The notes under the pieces were generated by a model. That model was not told where the DNA came from. It searched no databases and worked only from the letters and a program-made list of their open reading frames with translations. Of a stretch of DNA of 5,248 nt, positions 1-5,248 are shown piece by piece. Each line of letters begins with the position of its first letter. Position 1 is the stretch's first letter. The position numbers and the translations under genes were made by a program. Source of the DNA: Pseudomonadota bacterium (GTDB taxonomy: Bacteria; Pseudomonadota; Alphaproteobacteria; Rhizobiales; Hyphomicrobiaceae); the NCBI GenBank assembly GCA_023390485.1, contig JAEWCT010000084.1:1-5248 (forward strand), read 5' to 3'.

Positions 1-863
1 TCACTCTCGCGATCGCCTACAGCCTCACATATTTCGGATGGTTGCAGGGGGGCATATCTTTCTACGGGCTGGCAGCGCAAGTTTCGTATTTCGCCAACTA
101 CTACGGCATTTTTTTTGATCCGGGAAACACCGTTCCAGATGGAACAGGTATCCTGTGGTCGCTCGCGGTCGAAGAACACTTCTACATGTTCTACCCGCTG
201 CTCATGACATTGCTGCTGGGTAGCAATGTGCGCCCGCGCACGATTGCCGCGCTGCTCGGCCTCGGGTGCCTCGCCATCCTGGCTTGGCGCATCCATCTCA
301 TCGGCACTCCGGGCTTTAATTCCCTTCGAACCTATTACGCGTCGGATACGCGGATCGACTCAATCATTTACGGATGCATCCTGGCCATTGTCGCGAACCC
401 CGTGAAAGCCGTGCATCGAGGCGATGCGATGTCTCCAATGCAATGGGCGTTGTTGGCAATCGCGGGGGGCACACTGCTCGGGACTTTGCTTTATCGCGAT
501 GAAACGTTTCGCGAAGGCATCCGCTATAGCCTCCAGGGCCTCGCCCTGATGCCGATATTCTATTTTGCGATCCGGTTCTCCGATCGCTCGCCGTTTCGGT
601 TTTTGAATTGGCCTTTGGTAGAAAAAATCGGCGTCTACTCTTACGTGATCTACCTTAGCCATTACGTGGTCATCAGACTTTTTGCGGCGGATTTCCCCGC
701 GATCGCTGCGAAGCCCTACCTCATGTTCCCGATCGCCCTTTTGACCTCGATCGCCTTCGCGGCAGCCGTCGATCGCTTCGTTGACCCCTATTTCAGACGG
801 CTCAGACGACAGTTCCGGCCGGGGGCGGTCCCAAGACCTGCTATTCTAAGGGTTAGCGAGTGA
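1..863 (+). CDS. Acyltransferase-3 (OafA/YrhL-type) membrane protein, 5'-truncated
   Basis: The frame is open from the left edge (first full codon at 3), giving 286 residues before TGA at 861-863. A TTG at 42 is in frame, but coding continues upstream of it with similar hydrophobic residues, so it is not the true start. The family hallmark WSLAVEEHFY is at 156-185 (canonical form WSLxxEEQFY). Several hydrophobic segments follow, including the late YSYVIYLSHYVV segment at 636-671. The tail is basic (RRLRRQFRP). Family members usually have about 350-390 residues and roughly ten membrane helices, so some 80-110 N-terminal residues are missing, including the R-x10-H motif with the presumed catalytic His. 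Known members move acetyl or other acyl groups onto O-antigen, exopolysaccharide, peptidoglycan or Nod factors; the substrate here is unknown. The 3' end overlaps the convergent epimerase gene by 11 bp. Family assignment is firm; the function is generic. Confidence 0.9.
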   Translation, partial: TLAIAYSLTYFGWLQGGISFYGLAAQVSYFANYYGIFFDPGNTVPDGTGILWSLAVEEHFYMFYPLLMTLLLGSNVRPRTIAALLGLGCLAILAWRIHLIGTPGFNSLRTYYASDTRIDSIIYGCILAIVANPVKAVHRGDAMSPMQWALLAIAGGTLLGTLLYRDETFREGIRYSLQGLALMPIFYFAIRFSDRSPFRFLNWPLVEKIGVYSYVIYLSHYVVIRLFAADFPAIAAKPYLMFPIALLTSIAFAAAVDRFVDPYFRRLRRQFRPGAVPRPAILRVSE

Positions 864-1401
864 CAGATGCTCTTCCTGAGAAATCTGGCCAACGTGCATC
901 CTTTGCCGAAATCTCCGTCACCGGCAGCGGCCAGGAAATATTGAACGCCGGATCGTTGTAGCGAATGCCATCGGATGCACCGGCTGAATAGAACTCAGTC
1001 ATCAGGTAGGAAACTTCCGTTTCCGGAGCGAGCACTTGAAGGCCGTGAGCAAACCCGCAGGGAACGTAGAGTTGCAGGCCGTCGCCGGCGCTAAGCTCGT
1101 AAGCTTCCCACTGCATGTAAGTCGGCGACGCGGGCCTGATGTCTATCAGAACGTCATAAATTGCGCCCGCGAGGCAGCGGATCAATTTGACCTCTTCATG
1201 CGGGGCACGCTGAAAATGCATGCCACGCAGGGTGCCGGCTTGCAAAGTACGAGAAATACTTCCCTGCACGAATGCCGTCGCGAGGCCAGCAGCGGCGAAT
1301 TCGTGGACACAAAAGGTCCTCGCAAAGTAGCCGCGCTCGTCGGTAACCGGTTCGAGCGCGATTAGCTTGACGTCTTGCAGTCGAGTGGCTTGAAAGCGCA
1401 T
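853..1401 (-). CDS. rfbC: RmlC-like dTDP-4-dehydrorhamnose 3,5-epimerase family protein
   Basis: This is a complete 182-aa cupin-fold sugar epimerase, matching the usual 180-190 aa. Family motifs are in order: the N-terminal DERGYFARTF (21-30); TLRGMHFQ (57-64) with the presumed catalytic base His62; EVKLIRC with Lys72; IYDVLIDIR (81-89); VPCGFAHG (113-120); and SAKDARWP (165-172) with Asp168, the likely partner of His62. Tyr132 and Tyr138 are candidates for the catalytic tyrosine. RmlC enzymes epimerise C3 and C5 of dTDP-4-keto-6-deoxyglucose toward dTDP-L-rhamnose; relatives act on other NDP-4-keto sugars. MHFQ followed by APHEE, instead of the classical LHYQ, and the absence of rmlA, rmlB or rmlD in view mean the substrate could be another NDP-sugar. 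ATG at 1399-1401 is the first start after an in-frame stop (1423-1425). Its upstream GGGAC is only 3 nt away, so the ribosome site is weak. It is the only gene here on this strand. The family is sure; the symbol is tentative. Confidence 0.9.
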   Translation of the reverse strand: MRFQATRLQDVKLIALEPVTDERGYFARTFCVHEFAAAGLATAFVQGSISRTLQAGTLRGMHFQRAPHEEVKLIRCLAGAIYDVLIDIRPASPTYMQWEAYELSAGDGLQLYVPCGFAHGLQVLAPETEVSYLMTEFYSAGASDGIRYNDPAFNISWPLPVTEISAKDARWPDFSGRASVTR

Positions 1402-1444
1402 GCTGTCCCGTCGGATATCGATTCAGAGGCGATAAGGTTATCAG
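1402..1444. promoter_or_regulatory. Short divergent spacer between epimerase and aminopeptidase-like genes
   Basis: These 43 bp separate two divergent start codons, so promoters for both genes must overlap here or extend into the coding regions. The spacer contains a 5-bp inverted repeat, GATAA-GG-TTATC (1431-1442). It overlaps the likely ribosome-binding AAGG (1434-1437), which sits 7 nt before the ATG at 1445. A TAA inside the same element (1433-1435) is in frame with the downstream gene and fixes its start. A TTGACG at 1367-1372, inside the epimerase gene, could be a -35 box reading right, but no good -10 stands at the right distance. Promoter activity is inferred from gene orientation only. 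Confidence 0.4.
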
Positions 1445-2782
1445 ATGGACTTGTGGCCTGACCCCGAGAAAATAGGCGGAGAAATCTACAATCTAGCTAC
1501 TGAAATCTATCCGATTTGCCGAAGTATCACCGGCGATGGCGTTCGCGCAACGCTCCGCCACCTCGCACAGCACATTAAGCTTGATGTCCATGAGGTGGCG
1601 ACCGGGACGCCGGCGTTCGACTGGACGGTGCCGCGAGAATGGAACATTCGTGACGCCTATATCAAAGATAGCGCAGGCAACAAGATCGTCGACTTTGCCC
1701 ACTCCAACTTGCACGTGGTGAGCTACAGCGTCCCCGTTCGCGCGCATCTTTCCCTCGCCGAGTTGAAAAAGCACTTGTACTCGCTGCCGCTTCAGCCCGA
1801 CCTCATCCCTTACCGCACCTCGTATTACGCGGAGAACTGGGGTTTCTGCGTCCGTCACTCGCTTCTCGAACATCTCAAAGACGATACGTACGAAGTCGTC
1901 ATCGATTCAACGTTCAAAGACGGTTTTCTTACCTATGGCGAGTTTCTACATCGTGGCGAGACCGACGATGAGGTTCTCTTGTCGGCGCATATTTGCCATC
2001 CATCGCTCGCCAACGACAATTGTTCCGGGCTCGCGCTGCTGACGTACCTCGCAAAGGCCATCACACAGAAGAAGACGCGCTACAGCTACAGGTTCCTCTT
2101 CGCTCCAGGTTCGATCGGCGCCCTCACGTGGCTATCGCAAAACGAAGACAAGGCCGCGCGCATAAAGCACGGGATCATCGTTTCCGGCGTCGGCGACGGG
2201 GGTGGCCCGACCTATAAGAAAAGCCGTCGCGGCAACGCCGAAATCGACATGGCGATGGCACGCGTGCTGAGGAGCATCGGGCAACAAGCGAGCATTATCG
2301 ACTTCTCGCCGTACGGATATGACGAGAGGCAATATTGCTCTCCCGGATTCAACCTGCCTGTTGGCCTGTTTCAGCGCAGCAAATGGGGAGCCTTCCCCGA
2401 ATACCATACGTCGGCGGATAATCTCGATTTCATCAAGCCGAAGTATCTGGGCGAATCCTACGGAATCATCTCCGAAGCCCTCGCGGTTATCGAAAGCAGT
2501 CTGAAATACGAAAACACCTCTCCGAAGGGCGAACCGCACTTGGGCAAGCGCGGTCTTTATGGCGCGATCGGCGGAGACAAGGACGGCGCGTCGCGCATCA
2601 TGACGATGCTGTGGGTGCTCAATCTTTCGGATCGTGAGCATTCGCTGCTCGACATAGCCGAGCGTGCCGGGCTGCCGTATTCGGAAGTCTCATCGGCGGC
2701 GGCGTTGCTCGAAAAGCATGGTCTTTTGCGGCGTGTTCAGCCGACGGACGCCGCTGCGGGACCGGCTGGTGACGGGCAGTGA
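1445..2782 (+). CDS. Aminopeptidase-like protein of the COG4310 family (DUF4910/DUF2172) with C-terminal winged helix
   Basis: This 445-aa, probably cytoplasmic protein has no signal peptide or membrane segment. The N-terminal part (about 10-65) includes YPICRSITGDGVR. An aminopeptidase-like M28-type core follows. AHICHPSLANDNCSG (181-195) supplies His182, His185 and Asp191 as likely metal ligands; YGYDERQYCSPGFNLP (290-305) has Glu294; EYHTSADNLD (319-328) has His321. Where M28 peptidases carry their Glu pair, this protein has APGSIGA (220-226), so peptidase activity cannot be assumed; I recall a similar PGTIG form in relatives. KKSRRGNAEID (258-268) is another family signature. Residues about 383-430 look like the winged helix-turn-helix typical of the family. 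From memory, relatives occur in O-antigen and capsule clusters near deoxysugar genes, but no reaction is established to my knowledge. An in-frame TAA at 1433-1435 makes ATG 1445 the first start. The stop overlaps the next gene's start. Family is confident; function is unknown. Confidence 0.88.
   Translation: MDLWPDPEKIGGEIYNLATEIYPICRSITGDGVRATLRHLAQHIKLDVHEVATGTPAFDWTVPREWNIRDAYIKDSAGNKIVDFAHSNLHVVSYSVPVRAHLSLAELKKHLYSLPLQPDLIPYRTSYYAENWGFCVRHSLLEHLKDDTYEVVIDSTFKDGFLTYGEFLHRGETDDEVLLSAHICHPSLANDNCSGLALLTYLAKAITQKKTRYSYRFLFAPGSIGALTWLSQNEDKAARIKHGIIVSGVGDGGGPTYKKSRRGNAEIDMAMARVLRSIGQQASIIDFSPYGYDERQYCSPGFNLPVGLFQRSKWGAFPEYHTSADNLDFIKPKYLGESYGIISEALAVIESSLKYENTSPKGEPHLGKRGLYGAIGGDKDGASRIMTMLWVLNLSDREHSLLDIAERAGLPYSEVSSAAALLEKHGLLRRVQPTDAAAGPAGDGQ
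2768..2782 (+). promoter_or_regulatory. Ribosome-binding site and GTGA stop/start overlap
   Basis: GGTGA at 2768-2772 matches part of the Shine-Dalgarno consensus and lies 6 nt before GTG at 2779-2781. That GTG overlaps the TGA stop (2780-2782) of the aminopeptidase-like gene as GTGA. A TGA at 2770-2772 is in frame with the downstream gene, so it cannot start earlier. This arrangement usually means translational coupling, and it supports a shared transcript for the two genes. Confidence 0.65.
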
Positions 2783-3921
2783 CATATCGGTGGAACGAAA
2801 AAACCGCAGATAAGCTGCACGTATGGGATTCAGGCCGTTTTGCGATGATCGACGGACTGCGGGGCATCGCGGCCCTCGCGGTCTTTCTTTATCACTGCAA
2901 CGAAGGTCATCACCTTACGAACCTGATGGCGGTCGCTCCCGCTTGGCTCGAATGGACTGTCCGCCAAGGTCACCTTGGCATTGCGATCTTTTTCGTCCTC
3001 AGCGGATTCGTCATTGCACATTCGTTGCGGAGATATTCCGTTACGTTTCCTCTTTTGGGCCGGTTTTTGCTTCGCCGAGCCGTTCGGCTGGATCCGCCGT
3101 ATTGGTTCGCGATCGCGCTTACGATCTCTATGGCCGCCATCTCCGCGCACGTCATTCAAGGCAAGGAGCCACTGTCGATTTCGGCGGGGCAGCTCGTTGC
3201 GCATGTCTTCTATTTGCAGGAGGCGCTTGGATACCCCGAAATTGGTCCGATTTTCTGGACGCTTTGCCAAGAGGTGCAGTTCTACCTGATCTACGCCCTT
3301 CTTCTTGCCGCGACACGCAACGATCCGGCCCAAAGCGTGCAGGGGCGCGCAACCGCCGTGGGCCTCGCAGCAGCTGCACTGATAAGTTTGCTGTGGCCAC
3401 TTGGGATCGTCACTTGGGAGCCGTGGCGCGGCAGCTTTCTTCCGCTATGGCATTGCTTCCTGCTCGGGGCCGGCGCCTATTGGACGTGGCAATACCCACG
3501 GATCGCAGTCTATTATTTTTCCTACGTCGCCATACTTGTTTTGAGCGCTGCCGTGCGGATGGACGAGGTGACATTGGCCGCCGGGCTGACGGCGATGGCA
3601 TTGTGGTATGCGACCAGAACAAGCGGAATTTACCGCTGGTTGAATTGGCGCTGGTTGCAATTCTTGGGTCTCATCTCCTACTCGCTCTACCTCACCCATA
3701 ATCCTGTTTCGGGCGCTCTCTTTCGCATCGGCTATGGCCTTACAGGCCGGTCGGCCTTAACGGAGGCCTTCTGGTGGGTGATGGTGATCCTGGCATGCGT
3801 CCTGTTTTCTGCAGCAATGTGGTGGTTGATCGAGCGGCCGAGTTTGGCGCTTGCCAAGCGCATTAAGCTCGAGGCTCAGAACGCGCGCGAGATAGCGACT
3901 ATCGAACCGCGTTCTATTTAG
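2779..3921 (+). CDS. Acyltransferase-3 (OafA/YrhL-type) membrane protein, complete
   Basis: This is a 380-aa integral membrane protein, the usual length for the family. RFAMIDGLRGIAALAVFLYH (20-39) holds the R-x10-H motif (Arg28, His39), His39 being the presumed catalytic residue. HLGIAIFFVLSGFVIAHS (65-82) is the second family signature. RRAVRLDPPYW (99-109) carries the RxxR motif (Arg100, Arg103). FWTLCQEVQFYLIY (159-172) is a divergent WSLxxEEQFY with Glu165 kept. Further hydrophobic stretches lie at about 193-212, 220-235, 241-258, 263-278, 292-308 and 328-351, followed by IERPS (351-355) and a charged cytoplasmic-looking tail. Relatives transfer acyl groups, mostly acetyl, to surface glycans at the inner membrane; donor and acceptor here are unknown. 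GTG at 2779 is the first possible start; ATG 2845 (Met23) is an alternative that would still keep Arg28. It is coupled to the aminopeptidase-like gene. It differs clearly from the acyltransferase at the left edge, so this is not a recent duplication. Confidence 0.93.
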   Translation: MTYRWNEKTADKLHVWDSGRFAMIDGLRGIAALAVFLYHCNEGHHLTNLMAVAPAWLEWTVRQGHLGIAIFFVLSGFVIAHSLRRYSVTFPLLGRFLLRRAVRLDPPYWFAIALTISMAAISAHVIQGKEPLSISAGQLVAHVFYLQEALGYPEIGPIFWTLCQEVQFYLIYALLLAATRNDPAQSVQGRATAVGLAAAALISLLWPLGIVTWEPWRGSFLPLWHCFLLGAGAYWTWQYPRIAVYYFSYVAILVLSAAVRMDEVTLAAGLTAMALWYATRTSGIYRWLNWRWLQFLGLISYSLYLTHNPVSGALFRIGYGLTGRSALTEAFWWVMVILACVLFSAAMWWLIERPSLALAKRIKLEAQNAREIATIEPRSI

Positions 3922-4060
3922 CGTATTTGCGGATTCTATTCGGGCAATTGGGAAGTTGGCCATCCAACCTCATTGACACTGTCTTAAAGACATTGACAGA
4001 CTACTGTACAAGCCAGTTGCGGCCCGTCTTCCAGCCTCGAACGTATGACCGAGAATCCGG
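3922..4060. promoter_or_regulatory. Intergenic region with operator-like repeats upstream of the glycosyltransferase
   Basis: This 139-bp gap is visibly more AT-rich than the genes around it. A small hairpin, GTTGG-CCAT-CCAAC (3955-3968), has no T-run after it, so it is a poor intrinsic terminator for the acyltransferase. Further on, CATTGACA occurs twice (3971-3978 and 3991-3998), exactly 20 bp apart. Between and overlapping these lies the inverted repeat TGTCTT-A-AAGACA (3980-3992), which extends imperfectly to 3977-3995 (8 of 9 pairs). Each CATTGACA contains TTGACA, a perfect -35 consensus, but no convincing -10 box lies 16-18 bp downstream of either. The region probably carries the glycosyltransferase promoter and a regulator-binding site; both are inferred. 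Confidence 0.4.
3977..3995. repeat. Imperfect 19-bp palindrome, operator-like
   Basis: The core TGTCTT-A-AAGACA (3980-3992) is a perfect 6-bp inverted repeat around one central base. Two further outer pairs (C3977-G3995, A3978-T3994) flank one mismatch (3979/3993). Size and symmetry fit a dimeric transcription-factor site better than a terminator, since no T-run follows. The regulator cannot be named from the sequence. Confidence 0.45.
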
Positions 4061-5248
4061 ATGAGTAATCCAGAACGCCTCAGCGTTCTCTACGTCTCGC
4101 AGATGCCAGCCAGTCCTCCGCGCTTTGGTGCACAAGCGCGCATACATGGGCTGATGACGCAACTGGCCGAGCGCCACGATCTCACAGCAGTGATGCTGGT
4201 CGACGATGAGTTCGACGAAGACGAGAGCCGCAAGGCCATGCAGGCCTATTGCCGCGAGGTGGTGCTTGTTCCCAACCCTCATAGCCACGAAGGTCCGACA
4301 AAACGATTTGAACAGCTTCAGTCGCTGGTCTCGACCCAGAGCTTCGAGAGGTTGCGGGCCACCGTCCCGGCGCTCCAGTCCGCGCTTGATCAAGCCCTGC
4401 GGACGAAGCGGTTTGACATCGTCAATCTCGAATTCTCATTTCTTGGCCACTGCAATCTGCGCCAAGCTCCTCAAGGCGAGAGGCCGCCCGCTCTCGTCGT
4501 GGATTCGCACAACATCGACTACGAGCTCGCCAAACAGTACGCGCGTTCGGGCAGCAGCCTGATCCGCCGCCTCTACGCCGGCGTCAACTGGCGCAAGCTA
4601 AGACGAGAGGAACTTGGAACCTATCGCGACGCCGACGGCGTGTATCTCTGCAGCGCTGCCGATGAACGGCGCGTGCTCGCCGAAGTTCCGGACGCAAACA
4701 CGACAGTCATCCCCAACGCGGCTGACGTTGACTACTATCAGCCGCGCCCGACCGACCCGCCTTCGGACGGCCGTACGCTGCTCTTCTTCGGACTTCTTTC
4801 CTATGTTCCCAATATCGACGGCGTGCTGCACTTCGTCGAGCACATCTGGCCGTTGATCGCCAAAGCCCATCCCGATGCGCGCCTGAAGATCGTCGGCAAG
4901 AACCCTCCGCCGCAGCTCAAGGCGCTGGCCGGGCCGCGGATCGAATTCACCGGCTTCGTGCCGGATCTGCGGCCACACCTCGCGTCCGCTGCAGCAGTGA
5001 TCGTGCCGCTTCGCCTCGGTGGCGGCACGCGCCTCAAGATCGTCGAAGGGATGGCGATGGGCAAGGCCATCGTCTCGACGGAACTCGGCGCCGAAGGAAT
5101 CGAGGCTCAGTCCGGGCGTGATCTTCTGATCGCGGATGAACCGCAGGCCTTCGCGGACGCTGTCGGTCGGTTGCTGAGCGATCCAGAATTCGCGGCACAA
5201 GTCGGCCAAGCGGCGAGGAAGCTCGCGGTGCAGCGGTACTCCTGGGCC
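4061..5248 (+). CDS. GT4-family (GT-B fold) glycosyltransferase, 3'-truncated
   Basis: The frame is open from ATG 4061 to the right edge: 396 codons without a stop. An in-frame TGA at 4046-4048 fixes the start; a weak GAG (4051-4053) lies 7 nt upstream. The N-terminal Rossmann half begins RLSVLYVSQMPASPPRFGAQ (6-25), with the glycine-containing acceptor loop, and includes VVDSHNIDYEL (146-156). The C-terminal half has TTVIPNAADVDYY (214-226), LLFFGLLSYVPNIDGVLHF (240-258), LKIVGKNPP (275-283), IEFTGFVPDL (294-303) and GGGTRLKIVEGMAMGKAIVST (320-340). Glu329 is the second Glu of the GT4 E-x7-E motif; the first position (321) is Gly, as in other GGGTRLK-type members I recall. The last visible residues, RYSWA, match the usual C-terminal end, so perhaps 10-30 residues are missing. 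It resembles the sugar transferases of exopolysaccharide clusters (Glyco_trans_1_4 type). It would add a sugar from an NDP donor to a lipid-linked glycan at the cytoplasmic face. Donor and acceptor are unknown. Confidence 0.93.
   Translation, partial: MSNPERLSVLYVSQMPASPPRFGAQARIHGLMTQLAERHDLTAVMLVDDEFDEDESRKAMQAYCREVVLVPNPHSHEGPTKRFEQLQSLVSTQSFERLRATVPALQSALDQALRTKRFDIVNLEFSFLGHCNLRQAPQGERPPALVVDSHNIDYELAKQYARSGSSLIRRLYAGVNWRKLRREELGTYRDADGVYLCSAADERRVLAEVPDANTTVIPNAADVDYYQPRPTDPPSDGRTLLFFGLLSYVPNIDGVLHFVEHIWPLIAKAHPDARLKIVGKNPPPQLKALAGPRIEFTGFVPDLRPHLASAAAVIVPLRLGGGTRLKIVEGMAMGKAIVSTELGAEGIEAQSGRDLLIADEPQAFADAVGRLLSDPEFAAQVGQAARKLAVQRYSWA

Noticed and set aside
864..887. Inverted repeat CAGAT...ATCTG just after the acyltransferase stop
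   Set aside because: The arms are 5 bp with a 14-nt loop and lie inside the epimerase coding region. It is too weak to call a terminator.
2823..3701. 292-aa open frame on the same strand, overlapping the second acyltransferase
   Set aside because: Its translation is rich in Arg, Ser and Cys with no recognisable domain, while the overlapping frame carries a full acyltransferase-3 protein with all family motifs. It is a shadow of a GC-rich gene.
3955..3968. Hairpin GTTGG-CCAT-CCAAC as a terminator for the acyltransferase
   Set aside because: The stem is only 5 bp and no T-run follows, so it does not meet the form of an intrinsic terminator.
3973..4021. A standard sigma-70 promoter using either TTGACA
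   Set aside because: Windows 16-18 bp downstream of both copies (around 3995-4002 and 4015-4022) contain nothing close to TATAAT, so a complete promoter cannot be claimed.
4045..4068. Seven-codon leader peptide (MTENPDE) overlapping the glycosyltransferase start
   Set aside because: No ribosome-binding site precedes it and there are no runs of regulatory codons. An ATG followed by a nearby stop is expected by chance.
4001..4393. 130-aa minus-strand open frame spanning the intergenic gap and the start of the glycosyltransferase
   Set aside because: There is no recognisable domain, and most of it is antisense to a convincing coding region. Its stop lies in the gap by chance.
4598..5209. 203-aa open frame on the minus strand
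   Set aside because: It lies entirely within the glycosyltransferase, whose frame has clear GT4 motifs. The reverse translation shows no family signature.

Overview
This window is a piece of a surface-polysaccharide (O-antigen, LPS or exopolysaccharide type) biosynthesis and modification locus. It looks like a fairly GC-rich alphaproteobacterium. Protein style and base composition suggest Hyphomicrobiales/Bradyrhizobium-like, but that is an inference from appearance, not a database result. No RNA genes, insertion sequences, CRISPR arrays or attachment sites were seen.

Layout, left to right. (1) The C-terminal three quarters of an acyltransferase-3 (OafA-type) membrane protein runs in from the left edge and stops at 863. 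(2) A complete RmlC-like dTDP-4-dehydrorhamnose 3,5-epimerase family gene lies on the opposite strand (1401 to 853). It converges on gene 1 with an 11-bp 3' overlap. (3) After a 43-bp divergent spacer comes a 445-aa protein of the aminopeptidase-like COG4310 family (DUF4910/DUF2172 type, with a C-terminal winged-helix region). (4) Coupled to it by a GTGA stop/start overlap is a second, complete acyltransferase-3 protein of 380 aa. (5) A 139-bp, visibly more AT-rich intergenic gap carries an inverted repeat and a direct repeat that resemble an operator. It precedes (6) a GT-B fold, GT4-family glycosyltransferase that is open at the right edge after 396 codons and is probably nearly complete.

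How they fit together (inference): the epimerase would help make an activated deoxysugar in the cytoplasm. The glycosyltransferase would add a sugar to a growing lipid-linked glycan. The two membrane acyltransferases would decorate glycan residues with acetyl or other short acyl groups. The aminopeptidase-like protein belongs to a family I recall as common in such clusters but without a role I can name. Its translational coupling to an acyltransferase is the best functional clue in the window.

I see no strong case for a wholly new system. The items most worth following are the uncharacterised aminopeptidase-like gene and its coupling to the acyltransferase, and the repeat element upstream of the glycosyltransferase.
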